Positions 26,601 through 35,135 of a DNA stretch of 64,000 nucleotides are shown one piece after another. The notes below the pieces were generated by a model that had not been told where the DNA came from, ran no database searches, and saw only the letters and a list, made by a program, of their open reading frames with translations. The stretch covers positions 1-64,000 of the forward strand of contig NZ_NTFY01000015.1 of the NCBI RefSeq assembly GCF_002289565.1, given 5' to 3'. The translations under genes were made by a program, and so were the position numbers. How positions within the stretch are numbered: position 1 is the stretch's first letter; each line of letters opens with the position of its first letter. Source of the stretch: Rhodopirellula sp. SM50 (lineage in GTDB: Bacteria; Planctomycetota; Planctomycetia; Pirellulales; Pirellulaceae).

Positions 26601-26970
26601 CGTTCCCGTTCCAGTGTCCGGTGCCGCCGGTCGGCGGTTCCGGCGTTTCCACTTCGCCATAGCCATCGATCAGACCGGCGTAGATCGTTTTGCCGGTGCA
26701 GTCGATGACGAGCGCGCCGGCTGGAGGCTTGATGCCGGTGCCCACGGCGACGATCGACGTGCCCTGAATCGAGACTGACGCCGATTCCAAAACCTGACCG
26801 GGCTGAACGACAACGCGAGCGTCCTTCAAAAACACACGGTCCGGTGGATTTTCACGGAGCCCCACGACGGGGCGGGCGTCGCCGGGATCTTGTGCGACCG
26901 CAGCTGAAATCGCGATCAAGGTCAGAAAACAGCCGAGTAGGCATTTGCGTTGGCGCAGCATCGTGGTCAC
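23665..26970 (-). CDS. Double amidohydrolase-domain exported protein
   Basis: Periplasmic protein of 1101 residues with signal peptide (MTTMLRQRKCLLGCFLTLIA, cut near AVA-QDP). Residues ~40-440 form a first amidohydrolase-type unit in which the HxH position reads AGLIDGYGEVE, so it is probably inactive. Residues ~440-640 are a linker: a beta part plus strongly Lys/Asp/Glu-rich low-complexity stretches. Residues ~650-1040 form a second unit with intact features: LSPGLIDCHSHMG (HxH, about residue 707), WIHCHSY (~867), LQHILEGY, and FNSDDREL (Asp). The C-terminus is His/Asp-rich (CHGHDHDDEQDQHAGHNHG), perhaps for metal binding. The substrate is unknown; related proteins are annotated as imidazolonepropionase-like hydrolases. 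Confidence 0.88.
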   Translation of the reverse strand: MTTMLRQRKCLLGCFLTLIAISAAVAQDPGDARPVVGLRENPPDRVFLKDARVVVQPGQVLESASVSIQGTSIVAVGTGIKPPAGALVIDCTGKTIYAGLIDGYGEVETPEPPTGGTGHWNGNVLPRRAAAAAIESVSNVSASRTQGVTMRLIAPRGAIVKGSSCLVLLDGTSRVSLFDGDVAQHLQLTVPRDKRRDSYPNSPMGAIALLRQTLADAEWYTRLWQAYNAKPELPRPTRNDDLARLAGDRTGGLFIIDAPNERMALRAVQLADEFSLDLVIRGSGREYRDLNAIADAGRPLLVPVDFPDAADVSSEAAADDVTSLELMHWHFAPENPALLAAAGATLCLTSDGLDDPKSFLKNIRAAVDRGLSPDAALAAVTTTPARLFGVDDLVGQVRVGSLANLVVTEGDLFDKDGEVLETWVAGKRFEHDASPNPDPDALIGQWKTNLRIDGKRFPIRLELKREKKKWSGSVVSENPPPTQSADNTSKKKRDADANKKDAKTDDEKEDGKKNDETSAKLNKVTRAVDRLTAWVDLGGADDRLPDGPTRITIVSVAESDALTVFSTLTLPDGASQTLDWQRAESPETDAEESDEVDQEDGQEDEASDDSDEAKSDADQADDAILDEIVITHPLGGLGVTEPVPVAPAVLFRGATVWTCGDRGVLENTDVLVVEGKVAAVGVSLKPPQGCVTVDARDKHLSPGLIDCHSHMGTDGGVNESGQAVTAEVRVGDFIDNSDINIYRQLAGGLTTSNILHGSANPIGGQNQVIKLRWGDGMQAMEFAEAPAGIKFALGENVKRSNRAESPTRYPASRMGVEQLFRDRFLAAKEYDEQHRRWRSGRRDGLPPRVDYELEAVAEILRGERWIHCHSYRQDEIVALLDLLDTFDVTIGTLQHILEGYKVADRMKQHGAMASAFSDWWAYKFEVYDAIPYNGAIMHDVGIVVSFNSDDRELARHLNSEAAKAVKYGGVPPQEALKFVTLNPAKQLRIDDRVGSIEIGKDADLVVWSGPPLSTLSRCEQTWVDGRMMFSIDQDRQRRQRDARWRSLLIGKILDKDFGRSKGGDEEVDEEDRWLRYDEFCHGHDHDDEQDQHAGHNHGVLR

Positions 26971-27066
26971 ACAGTCGGCGAGTCGAGTTGGTAGGCTGCG
27001 GCCTATTGTAGCTCGATCGTCGTCCGATGCTGAAATGACAGGCTATCTATTTTTTTAGCCGCCCGC

Positions 27067-27276
27067 TCACTGCTCGAGCGTGAAGCCGATCTTGACGGTG
27101 ACCTGCCAATGACCAATTTTGCCTTCAATGATGTCGCCGCGAGTTTCGGTGACTTCAAACCAACGCATCTCACGCACGGTCTTGGACGCCTGAGCAATTG
27201 CATTGGCCACGGCGTCTTCAATGGACGTTTTGGACGTCCCGGTGATCTCGATCTTTTTGTAGACGTGGCCTGGCAT
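27067..27276 (-). CDS. Dodecin-family flavin-binding protein
   Basis: Dodecins are small dodecameric flavin-storage proteins. The 69-residue product [20 protein letters not shown]... shows the typical plan: KKIEITGTS start, [15 protein letters not shown] helix, WFEV with the flavin-stacking Trp, RGDIIEGKI and a closing [10 protein letters not shown] strand. The start at 27276 is firm, because an AAGGAGAT ribosome binding site lies just upstream. It is the last of three same-strand genes after DedA and transaldolase, at 154 bases from the latter, so it may have its own promoter. Confidence 0.95.
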   Translation of the reverse strand: MPGHVYKKIEITGTSKTSIEDAVANAIAQASKTVREMRWFEVTETRGDIIEGKIGHWQVTVKIGFTLEQ

Positions 27277-27430
27277 GGATGTATCTCCTTCGCTGGGAAT
27301 GGCTAATCGATGGAACGCTTCCTTTATTATGATCGTTCGGGACAAACAGTGTCCAGCGATTGCAAGGGACGATGGAAATTGATCCCGCAACGCGGCTGGG
27401 GAGGTTTTACACGGCAACGCGTGCGTCAGA

Positions 27431-28708
27431 TCAACGCAGATGCTTTGAAATCCGCTGATCCAGTTTCGCCTGAGCGTCGGCAAACGACGCCAGCCCCGCC
27501 AGTGTCATCAGGCTGTCAATTGCGATATCGCCACGGACGATCCGATCTTGCCAGCGTTGGTGGTTGGGAATCTTTCCGTCTTCGGCAATCGTGCTCAGCT
27601 CCTCGTCCGCCATCACCGGGAACAGGTCTTCTAAGTCGTAATCAGCGGCCATCTCCCTCAACTCAATGCCATCGGTTGGGGGTGAGAGAATCGCCTTCTG
27701 CACGAAGGACCGCTCGATCTTTCGCACCGCCCACAACTTTTCCAATTGCACCGTTTCGGAATCAACCTTGTCATCGAGATGGACGTCGTAGGTGTCATGA
27801 AGTTGAGATTGCCAAGGATCCTGCAGTGTCTCTTCCGCCTGACGCGCGACTTTAAGAGGCATCGTGATCACATCGACACCGGCTAGACGCGGCAACTGCG
27901 ACGCGTCGCGGAGGCTGGCGGCGATCTGCCGCGTGTCGGTCCTTGGCAATCCGCGGGTGAACGTCGCGACTTCGCCTTGACTGGCCAGCGTCGTTTTCTC
28001 GCCGACCAGATTTCCATCGCCCAACTGATTCTCAGCGACGTATGAATTCAATCGCCCCAGAAACACATTGACGAACGACGGCCGCGAGAGTGCAGTGGCG
28101 ACGTAGTTCTGCCTGGCGCTGAACCCGAGCGTGCAGTTGACGCGAATGCCTTCATCACGGAGTTGCTTGATCGCGATCAGGCCCGCGGGGGTGAGCGGCA
28201 CCTTGACGATAAAAAACTTCGGACAGATCTGATGACAGCGTCGCGCGTAAGCCAACGTCGCCTCGGTGTCGTTGGCGACATCGGTGTGTAGTTCGACACT
28301 CACGTCGCAACGAAACCGCTCGACCAACCGCAACGCGTGTCGGACATTCAGGATGAATGCGATCTCGCGCAGCAACGCTTGTTCGGACAGATTGCCAACC
28401 ACGTCTTGAGCCGACGGGATGAGGTCGTCATAGATTCCATTTTGAATCTCGCGATTCAACAACGTGTTGTTGGTCGTCAGTCCACTGAACTGTTCGTTCC
28501 AGAGCGAATCGATCGACTCGATATCACCGCTATCGATCCAAAGCGACGTTTCGGCACCGTTGATTCGCTGCCAGAACGAACTCGGCTGAACCGCGCGCGG
28601 TGGCGAATCCAGGTCGATGCCATCGTGAACGAAGTCAGCGATACGCTCGACCTGCGGAGAATCGGGGGAGATGATTTCGATTGATTTGGCCGTGTCTAAG
28701 TTTGACAT
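27431..28708 (-). CDS. Transaldolase-family protein
   Basis: Class I aldolase-type enzyme of 425 residues that probably moves a dihydroxyacetone unit between sugar phosphates in the pentose phosphate pathway. [12 protein letters not shown] (about residue 168) holds the Schiff-base Lys; [24 protein letters not shown] and [11 protein letters not shown] are family-like segments. It is longer than E. coli TalB (317 residues), because of an N-terminal ~60 residues and a C-terminal extension. ATG 28708 is preceded by AGGAG at proper spacing. Lies between DedA and dodecin genes on the same strand. Exact donor/acceptor not deducible. Confidence 0.88.
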   Translation of the reverse strand: MSNLDTAKSIEIISPDSPQVERIADFVHDGIDLDSPPRAVQPSSFWQRINGAETSLWIDSGDIESIDSLWNEQFSGLTTNNTLLNREIQNGIYDDLIPSAQDVVGNLSEQALLREIAFILNVRHALRLVERFRCDVSVELHTDVANDTEATLAYARRCHQICPKFFIVKVPLTPAGLIAIKQLRDEGIRVNCTLGFSARQNYVATALSRPSFVNVFLGRLNSYVAENQLGDGNLVGEKTTLASQGEVATFTRGLPRTDTRQIAASLRDASQLPRLAGVDVITMPLKVARQAEETLQDPWQSQLHDTYDVHLDDKVDSETVQLEKLWAVRKIERSFVQKAILSPPTDGIELREMAADYDLEDLFPVMADEELSTIAEDGKIPNHQRWQDRIVRGDIAIDSLMTLAGLASFADAQAKLDQRISKHLR

Positions 28709-28783
28709 GCTGGTTTGCTCCTGTGGTTAAATCAGTTCAGATGGATAGTTATGGATTTGCGAGGTTGCAGACAAAGCGTTTCA

Positions 28784-29398
28784 TCACGGTTTGGCCACGT
28801 GCCGGACCCACCCGTCTTTGGCGAACCGGACCAGCCACCAAACAAACAGACTGGCAACAACGACTGTGCTCACCCAGCTCAACGGTGCTACCAATTGCTC
28901 GTAGTGATCAGCCAACCACCAACCCAAGGCGGCCAGCAGCGCGGTCCAAAGTACCGTTCCCAGCGCGGTGTACAGACAGAACTTTCCGATCGGCATGGCG
29001 GCAAATCCCGCGGGCACGCTGATCAGTGTTCGCAACCCCGGGATCATTCGACAACTGAACACTGCCCAATGCCCCCATCGCTCGAACCACTTGTTCATCT
29101 GTTCGATATCGGAACGGGAAAGGGTCAACCACCAACCGTGTCGTTGCACCCACGTGGTCAATCGTTCCTGTCCCAACCATTTCGCAAAGAGGTACCACAG
29201 CAAGGCGCCGATGAAAGAACCGACGCTACCGGCCGTGACCACGCCCACGAAGGACAGGTCACCTTGACTGACGGCGTAGCCAGCCCATGGCATCACGACT
29301 TCCGACGGGATGGGTGGGAAAATATTCTCGGCCAGCATCATCAGACCGACGCCGATAAGCCCGAACTGATCAAGAATGTCGTGAATCCAGTCGCTCAT
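28784..29398 (-). CDS. DedA-family membrane protein
   Basis: Integral inner-membrane protein of 204 residues of the DedA/SNARE-associated family, members of which support undecaprenyl-phosphate or phospholipid translocation. Shows the conserved ENIFPPIPSEVVMPWAGY, GALLWYLFAKWLG, and SCRMIPGLRTLISVPAGFA with the essential Arg residues, plus about five hydrophobic stretches. I use ATG 29398 (MSDWIHDIL); a TTG at 29425 would add nine residues. Upstream of the transaldolase gene on the same strand by 75 bases. Confidence 0.93.
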   Translation of the reverse strand: MSDWIHDILDQFGLIGVGLMMLAENIFPPIPSEVVMPWAGYAVSQGDLSFVGVVTAGSVGSFIGALLWYLFAKWLGQERLTTWVQRHGWWLTLSRSDIEQMNKWFERWGHWAVFSCRMIPGLRTLISVPAGFAAMPIGKFCLYTALGTVLWTALLAALGWWLADHYEQLVAPLSWVSTVVVASLFVWWLVRFAKDGWVRHVAKP

Positions 29399-29509
29399 AC
29401 CCGTTTTTCCTCGAAAGAGACCCAAACCGTAGGCGTTGCAAATGAAATGCCGATCCGGAATCGCCTGCTGGCGCCGGAAAGCCCGATACCGCGAAGTGAA
29501 CGCTAGCGG

Positions 29510-29605
29510 GGAGGCCCGGACGCTGGCGCGAACCGGCTGATCCCAAACGATGATCAGCCGTTTGGCGCGAGCCTACGGGCCACTCCCCGACGCATCGACG
29601 CTTCA
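29510..29605. repeat. Family I palindromic repeat (copy 1)
   Basis: GGCCCGGACGCTGGCGCGAA ... TTTGGCGCGAGCCTACGGGCC forms a long imperfect stem, with an inner CTGATCCCAAACGATGATCAG. A second copy lies at 57026-57115. The remaining bases up to 29824 show nothing else recognisable. Confidence 0.85.
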
Positions 29606-29824
29606 CCTAGCGGCATGGCCCGAAAGCCTGGGCACTGGGATCGCGTCAGCAAGATCCCGTCAACGCCGCAAAGCAGGGGGGCATGGTCGATTTCGGAGCA
29701 CCCGTTGACCGGTGACGCACCCCATTGACCGTCTCGACACCTGATCGACGAACGGACCTTCCGCTACCGACGCTCGATTTGGTATGGGCTCGGTTGCAGT
29801 CGCTTCGCCACCAACCGCCTCGCC

Positions 29825-30784
29825 ATGGATGAAATGATGTCCCTCACCCGGATTGCTAGCTTTGCGTACGTTGTCGTCCTTGGAGTTTGCACGACGGCAA
29901 GTGCGGATCCGCCGGTCGCGGACTCGGGACCGTTCGCCGACGGCAAGGTGATCCACGCGGTCGGCAGCGGGACGGTTGCTTCGCGGGCGCTGCAGAAAAC
30001 GTCCTTCACCGCTGCCAAGGGTCAAATCAAGTTTGAGGTTCAAATTCTGTCAGTTGATTCGGAAACACGTGACAAGATTTACGCCGAACTAGGTGACGAA
30101 AACGTTCAGACGCAGATCACTCAGGTGACCGATCCGTCCGCCGAAATGATCGCCGATGAAGAACTGGATCTCGGCAGTCGGCACACCGTGACGACCAGCA
30201 GCATTGTCTCTACCGCCGTGATCAGTCCCGATCAAGTCGAGCGACTGTATGTGCTGGCGCAAGAGAGCGACAACAGCAAGGTGCTCGCGCGTCCGAACAT
30301 CATCGCCGGCGACGGACAAGCCGCCTCGCTGCAACAGCAAGTGCAACGGCCGTTTCTGTCGGATCTGCAAGAGGTCGAGCACGAAGGACAGGTCGCGGTG
30401 CAAACCGGCATCCAAGTGCTCAGCGAAGGCACCGACGTGACGGTCCTGGGCGAGGTCGACGGCGAAGCGTTGAAGGTGCGGACTAAGATCCAACATTCAC
30501 GAGTGGCCGATGTCCAACACCACCACGTCTACGGTGTCGGCGAAGGGCAAAAGACGATCCAGGTGCCCAGCCATGAAGTGCGACAGGCGACCGCGACGGC
30601 AAGATTGTTGCCCAAGCAAACGCTGCTGCTCGATCCGTACTTTCAGTCCAACACGCAAACCGAATCTGTCTCCGGGACTCCGATACTCTCGAACCTTCCC
30701 TACCTGCAAAAGACATTCAAGCAAGCCGAACCGAAGCAAGTGACGATGAACACGATCGTGTTGCTGAAGGCCAAGCAACTGTGA
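29825..30784 (+). CDS. Exported stand-alone secretin-like domain protein
   Basis: Predicted periplasmic or outer-membrane-associated protein of 319 residues. A signal peptide is clear (MSLTRIASFAYVVVLGVCTT, from ATG 29825 or 29837). Residues ~60-315 resemble the C-terminal secretin module of type II/III secretion and pilus systems: FEVQILSVDS, a SKVLARPNIIAGDGQAASLQ strand-turn typical of GspD-like proteins, GIQVLSEGTDVTV, and TPILSNLPYLQKTFK, comparable with the P-x-L-x-x-I-P-x-x-x-x-L-F end motif. N-domains are absent and no secretion gene is nearby. It may not form a pore. Relationship is by pattern and should be treated as moderate. Confidence 0.75.
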   Translation: MDEMMSLTRIASFAYVVVLGVCTTASADPPVADSGPFADGKVIHAVGSGTVASRALQKTSFTAAKGQIKFEVQILSVDSETRDKIYAELGDENVQTQITQVTDPSAEMIADEELDLGSRHTVTTSSIVSTAVISPDQVERLYVLAQESDNSKVLARPNIIAGDGQAASLQQQVQRPFLSDLQEVEHEGQVAVQTGIQVLSEGTDVTVLGEVDGEALKVRTKIQHSRVADVQHHHVYGVGEGQKTIQVPSHEVRQATATARLLPKQTLLLDPYFQSNTQTESVSGTPILSNLPYLQKTFKQAEPKQVTMNTIVLLKAKQL

Positions 30785-30787
30785 CCC

Positions 30788-30997
30788 ACGTGGCGTAAGC
30801 TTCCAGCTTGCGATTCCCGGCACGGCAAGCTAGAAGCGTCACGTCTCGTTACGGGGCTCCGCCTCGTAACGCAATGCTCAAGAGGCTCCCGCCTCATACC
30901 CGACCGGTCGTGCAGGCGGAGCCTGTCGATGTCCCGTCCCCAGGCGGAGCCTGGGAACGAGGTCCCAGCCGGCATGCATAGCATGCCCTACTTGGTT
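30788..30997. repeat. Mixed family D, G and E repeats
   Basis: Family D GTGGCGTAAGCTTCCAGCTT, then GGGCTCCGCCTCGTAACG, GAGGCTCCCGCCTC, AGGCGGAGCCTGGGAACG pieces and GGCATGCATAGCATGCCCTA. This fills the gap between two convergent genes. Confidence 0.8.
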
Positions 30998-32490
30998 TTC
31001 CAGACCGGGTCGTGATGGGATTCGCTGGAAGATTCGAACCAGCGGGTGAGTGTCATTTTTTGGCGGGTATAAAAGTGGACGCCTTCGGTGCCCTGAATGT
31101 GCAGGTCCCCGAAGAACGATTGATTCCAACCGGTAAACGGCAACCACGCCATCGGCGCGGGCACGCCGACGTTGATGCCGATCATGCCGGCGTTGAAGTG
31201 ACGTTTGAATTCGCGTGCCGCATATCCGTCACTGGTGAAGATCGAGGCGCCGTTTCCGAACGGACAGGACTTGCCGATCGCCAGCGCCTCTTGCAACGAA
31301 TCGGCGCGAACGACCGACAACACCGGTCCAAAGATTTCTTCTTTCCACAGCGGCATATCGGTGGTGACTTGGTCGACGACGCTGGGACCGAGCAGAAAGG
31401 CGTCACCGGCATCCACTTGGCGGCCGTCCAAAACGACCTTGGCCCCCGCTCGCTCGGCCGTTTCCAAATAACCTGCCACACGATCGCGATGGTCGGCGCT
31501 GATCACCGGTCCCATCTCGGCTGCGTCATTGTTGTCGGTCGGTGCGACTTTCAGATTGCCGGCAAAACCGACCAATTGATCGAGCAACGGTTCCGCGGCT
31601 GATCCGACGGCGATCGCGACCGAACCGGCCATGCATCGCTGACCGGCACAGCCGAATGCCGACGCGGCCAGCGCCTTGGAAGACTGGTCGACGTCGGCGT
31701 CGGGCATGATGATCAAATGGTTTTTGGCTCCGCCGGCCGCCTGCACCCGTTTCCCGTGCGCGGTGCCGACTTGGTAGACGTGTTTGGCGACGGATGTCGA
31801 ACCGACAAATGACACCGCCGCGACGTCGCGATGCTGCAGCAGCGCGTCGACGACTTCTTTCCCGCCATGGACCAGATTGATCACCCCGTCGGGAAGTCCC
31901 GCTTCGACGAGCAGTTCGACCAACCGGATCGCACTCAGCGGCACCTTTTCGCTGGGCTTGAGCACGAACGTGTTTCCGCAGGTGATCGCGATCGGAAACA
32001 TCCACAGCGGAACCATGTTGGGAAAGTTGTAAGGCGTGATCCCCACGCAAACCCCGACGGGATGTCGATTCGTTTCTCCGTCGACGCTTTCGGCGATTTG
32101 CGGGAACGTGTCGCCGGAGAGCATCACGGGAACGCTGCAGGCGAATTCGACCATTTCCAGCCCGCGTTGGACTTCCGCACGAGCTTCTCCGTACGTCTTG
32201 CCGTGTTCGCGAGTCACCAGCCGTGCCAATTCCTCAAAGTGACGGGCGATCAGTTCGCGATAGGCGAACATCACGCGAGCCCGCTCGACGACCGGGGTTT
32301 CAGCCCACTCGGGCAGGGCATTCCCGGCCGCGGCCACGGCGGCATCGACGTCGGAGCTCGAGCCGACCGGAGTTCTTGCGATGATTTCACCGGTCGACGG
32401 ATTGAACACCGGTGTGGAAGCGTTTGCAGCGCCGCCGTCCATCCATTTCGATCCGATCCGCAGTTTCGCCGTCGGTGTTTCTGTACTCAT
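30988..32490 (-). CDS. mmsA: CoA-acylating methylmalonate-semialdehyde dehydrogenase
   Basis: Converts malonate or methylmalonate semialdehyde plus CoA and NAD+ to acetyl-CoA or propionyl-CoA with CO2. The 500-residue protein has normal family length. Signatures: VCVGITPYNFPNMVPLWMFP, FVLKPSEKVPLSA, SFVGSTSVAKHVY, and the catalytic FGCAGQRCMAG (Cys ~285), and a C-terminal PMAWLPFTGWNQSFFGDLH typical of MmsA rather than generic aldehyde dehydrogenases. Start ATG 32490 (MSTETPTAKLRIG). Transcribed divergently from the beta-ureidopropionase-like gene, with a family C hairpin in the shared promoter space. Fits the last step of pyrimidine/beta-alanine degradation. Confidence 0.95.
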   Translation of the reverse strand: MSTETPTAKLRIGSKWMDGGAANASTPVFNPSTGEIIARTPVGSSSDVDAAVAAAGNALPEWAETPVVERARVMFAYRELIARHFEELARLVTREHGKTYGEARAEVQRGLEMVEFACSVPVMLSGDTFPQIAESVDGETNRHPVGVCVGITPYNFPNMVPLWMFPIAITCGNTFVLKPSEKVPLSAIRLVELLVEAGLPDGVINLVHGGKEVVDALLQHRDVAAVSFVGSTSVAKHVYQVGTAHGKRVQAAGGAKNHLIIMPDADVDQSSKALAASAFGCAGQRCMAGSVAIAVGSAAEPLLDQLVGFAGNLKVAPTDNNDAAEMGPVISADHRDRVAGYLETAERAGAKVVLDGRQVDAGDAFLLGPSVVDQVTTDMPLWKEEIFGPVLSVVRADSLQEALAIGKSCPFGNGASIFTSDGYAAREFKRHFNAGMIGINVGVPAPMAWLPFTGWNQSFFGDLHIQGTEGVHFYTRQKMTLTRWFESSSESHHDPVWKTK

Positions 32491-32631
32491 CGCGCATTCC
32501 GTTGAGCTGGCGTTCGGTTGAATTTGGGAGTGAAATCGGGTGACGCGGGCGCGTCGGCAAAGTCGTATCACGAAAATCACCCGATGCTGTTAAGCTTAGC
32601 GTTCACGTGGTTGACGTGGGTATGGCTTCCA

Positions 32632-32690
32632 GTGGGATAGGCTTCCAGCCTGTCAAATCCAGGCAATGACAGGCTGGAAGCCTCTCCCAC
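32632..32690. repeat. Family C inverted pair in the mmsA/amidohydrolase divergent promoter space
   Basis: GTGGGATAGGCTTCCAGCCT... and ...GACAGGCTGGAAGCCTCTCC form a near-perfect hairpin (one mismatch seen) between the two divergent starts. It could also act as a DNA cruciform or binding site, but its presence at many unrelated loci argues that it is a generic repeat. Confidence 0.88.
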
Positions 32691-32715
32691 TTTCGACAAC
32701 GAGGAAATTTGACCG

Positions 32716-33588
32716 ATGGCACGAATCGTCCGAGGGGCTTTGATCCAGGCAAAGCTTTGTGAACCCGCGACATCGCCGGTGGAAACGATCAAGGCGTCGA
32801 TGATCGATTTGCACGTCGATCTGATTGCCCAGGCCGCCGACCAAGGTGCACAGGTCTGCTGTTTGCAAGAACTGTTTTACGGCCCGTATTTTTGCGCCGA
32901 ACAAGACGCCAAGTGGTACGAGATGACCGAGCGGGTCCCCGACGGCCCGACGACGAAGTTGATGATGGAACTGGCCAAGAAGCATCAAATGGCGATGATC
33001 GTGCCGGTCTACGAAGAAGACCTGACGGGGGTTTATTACAACGCCGCCGCGGTGATCGATGCCGACGGCTCGTACCTGGGCAAGTTTCGCAAAATTCATA
33101 TCCCGCACTGCAGCCCCGGGTTTTGGGAGAAGTTTTACTTCCGCCCCGGCAACCTCGGCTATCCGGTCTTCGACACGCGGATCGGAAAAGTCGGCGTCTA
33201 CATTTGTTACGACCGACACTTCCCCGACGGGGCGCGATGCCTGGGACTCGGCGGGGCGGAGATCGTGTTCAACCCCAGTGCGACCGTCGCCGGCCTGAGC
33301 GAATACTTGTGGAAACTCGAGCAACCGGCCCACGCGGTCGCCAATCAGTACTTCGTCGGTGCGATCAATCGCCCCGGCACCGAAGCCCCCTGGAACATCG
33401 GCCAGTTTTACGGACAAAGTTATTTCTGTGACCCGCGCGGCCAGTTGTTCGCGCAGAGTGAGAAACGCGACGAAACGGACATCGTGATCGGAGAGATGGA
33501 CTTCGACATGATCCGCGAAGTCCGTAACACCTGGCAATTCTTTCGCGATCGACGCCCGGAGACGTACGGGGCAATCACGGAGTTGTAG
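32716..33588 (+). CDS. Nitrilase-superfamily amidohydrolase, probable beta-ureidopropionase
   Basis: Cytoplasmic carbon-nitrogen hydrolase of 290 residues with the Glu-Lys-Cys triad visible: E52 in CLQELFYGPYF, K126 in KFRKIHIPH and C164 in VYICYDRHFPDG. Closest in style to N-carbamoyl-beta-alanine amidohydrolase and N-carbamoylputrescine amidase. The neighbours (PreA, NCS2 permease, class III aminotransferase, MmsA) favour the former, which yields beta-alanine or 3-aminoisobutyrate, CO2 and ammonia. ATG 32716. Followed after 137 bases of family C repeats by the permease gene. Polyamine function remains an alternative. Confidence 0.87.
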   Translation: MARIVRGALIQAKLCEPATSPVETIKASMIDLHVDLIAQAADQGAQVCCLQELFYGPYFCAEQDAKWYEMTERVPDGPTTKLMMELAKKHQMAMIVPVYEEDLTGVYYNAAAVIDADGSYLGKFRKIHIPHCSPGFWEKFYFRPGNLGYPVFDTRIGKVGVYICYDRHFPDGARCLGLGGAEIVFNPSATVAGLSEYLWKLEQPAHAVANQYFVGAINRPGTEAPWNIGQFYGQSYFCDPRGQLFAQSEKRDETDIVIGEMDFDMIREVRNTWQFFRDRRPETYGAITEL

Positions 33589-33594
33589 CAAAAC

Positions 33595-33717
33595 TGGGAT
33601 AGGCTTCCAGCCTGTCGATTCAGAGTGTGGGATAGGCTTCCAGCCTGTCGATTCAGGGGATGACAGGCTGGAAGCCTATCCCACATCAGGGGATGACAGG
33701 CAAGATGCCTATCCCAC
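33595..33717. repeat. Family C repeats, two direct and two inverted units
   Basis: Two direct TGGGATAGGCTTCCAGCCTG units followed by two inverted GACAGGCTGGAAGCCTATCC-type units (the last reads GACAGGCAAGATGCCTATCC). They fold as a double stem inside the presumed operon, immediately upstream of the permease start, and account for a false 22-residue N-terminal extension of that frame. Confidence 0.9.
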
Positions 33718-33725
33718 TTAATTCT

Positions 33726-35135
33726 ATGCAGAACAAAATCATTTACGGCCTAGACGATCGGCCGCCGCTTGGCAAAGCGGTGGTGCTGGCGATGCAACAT
33801 GTCCTGACCATGTTCGGTTCGACGGTGGCGGTCCCCTTGTTGCTCGGACCGGCGATGGGCATGGACACCGCTGCGATTGCGTTGTTGATTTCCAGTGTGA
33901 TGCTCTGCTCGGGGATCGCGACGCTGATTCAAGCGACGTTCGGCTCGCGATTACCGATCATCCAAGGGGTCAGTTTTTCGTTCCTCGCGGCGTTCTTCAT
34001 GATCATCGCGACGATCCACCCCGAAGGCGAAACCGTCACGCCGGGTGCCGCGATGCCGTACATCGCCGGTGCGATCCTCGTCGGCGCCGTTTTCGAAATC
34101 GCGGTCGGTTTCAGCGGGCTGATGGGCCAGATTCGAAAAGTGCTCTCGCCGGTCGTCGTCGGCCCGGTGATCATGTTGATCGGATTGGCGCTGTACTCTG
34201 CCGGCGCCCCGATCGCCGCGTCCCACTGGCCGATCTCCATTTTGACGATGGTGTTGATCACCACGTTTTCGTTTATCTGGGCGCGTCATCACCTGATTTT
34301 CCAGATGTTCCCGATGCTGTTGGCGATTGTCGGCGCGGTCTCGGTTTGCGCCCTCTGTTCCTTGCTCGGCATCTTTGGTCCCGGTCATCCGGCGCGGCCG
34401 AATCTGGACGCCTTCGAGCAGGCGTCTTGGTTTCGCCTCAACGACGTCGTCTTGCCCTGGGGCATGCCCAAGTTTCAACTGGGATTCATCCTCGCGGTGA
34501 TCGCCGGATACTTGGCGTCGATGATCGAAAGCTTTGGCGACTACCACGCCTGCAAGCAGATGGCCGGTGGTGGTGATCCGACGCCGGAAGAAATCTCCAG
34601 GGGGATCGGATGCGAAGGCATCGGTTGCGCGCTGACGGGAATCTTTGGCGGTTTCAGCTCGACGTCGTATTCGGAAAACGTCGGGCTGATCGGATTGACC
34701 AAAGTCGGCTCGCGGTATGTCGTTCAGCTCGGGGCCGTGATCCTGATCCTGCTGGGATTATTCGGAAAATTCGGAGCCTTGGCTGCCGCGATCCCGCAAC
34801 CGGTCGTCGGCGGGTTGTATTGTGTGATGTTCGGGTTGATCTCCGCGGTCGGCATTCGACAGTTCGCCAGGGCCGAATTGTCCAGTGACCGCAACCTGTT
34901 TATCGGAGGATTCGCATTGTTCATGGGAATCAGTGTCCCCTACTATTTCGCCAACGGCGGCTCCGAAGCAGTCCAAGCGACGTTCATCGATGGCTTGGAC
35001 GATGTGATCAACGCGATCGGACAAACGGGAATGGCGGTCGCGGCAATCCTCGGGATCACGCTGGACAATCTCATTCCAGGAACACGTCGAGAACGCGGCT
35101 TGGAGCCGCGGGAACCTTTCACGGAGCCATCGTGA
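33726..35135 (+). CDS. NCS2-family nucleobase:cation symporter (uracil/xanthine permease type)
   Basis: Inner-membrane nucleobase importer of 469 residues with 12-14 hydrophobic segments. Family marks: LAMQHVLTMFGSTVAVPLLL near the start, SRLPIIQGVSFSFLAAFF, IESFGDYHACKQM (substrate-binding Glu), GFSSTSYSENVGLIGLTKVGSR, and AAIPQPVVGGLYCVMFG. ATG 33726 (MQNKIIYGL) is used because upstream codons are repeat sequence. The stop overlaps the start of the aminotransferase (GTGATG). Genomic context suggests uracil or thymine as substrate; xanthine or urate cannot be excluded from sequence. Confidence 0.93.
   Translation: MQNKIIYGLDDRPPLGKAVVLAMQHVLTMFGSTVAVPLLLGPAMGMDTAAIALLISSVMLCSGIATLIQATFGSRLPIIQGVSFSFLAAFFMIIATIHPEGETVTPGAAMPYIAGAILVGAVFEIAVGFSGLMGQIRKVLSPVVVGPVIMLIGLALYSAGAPIAASHWPISILTMVLITTFSFIWARHHLIFQMFPMLLAIVGAVSVCALCSLLGIFGPGHPARPNLDAFEQASWFRLNDVVLPWGMPKFQLGFILAVIAGYLASMIESFGDYHACKQMAGGGDPTPEEISRGIGCEGIGCALTGIFGGFSSTSYSENVGLIGLTKVGSRYVVQLGAVILILLGLFGKFGALAAAIPQPVVGGLYCVMFGLISAVGIRQFARAELSSDRNLFIGGFALFMGISVPYYFANGGSEAVQATFIDGLDDVINAIGQTGMAVAAILGITLDNLIPGTRRERGLEPREPFTEPS

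Noticed and set aside
32632-32690. Operator for a pyrimidine regulator between divergent genes
   Set aside because: The same inverted pair appears at many unrelated loci, so it is a generic repeat rather than a specific operator.
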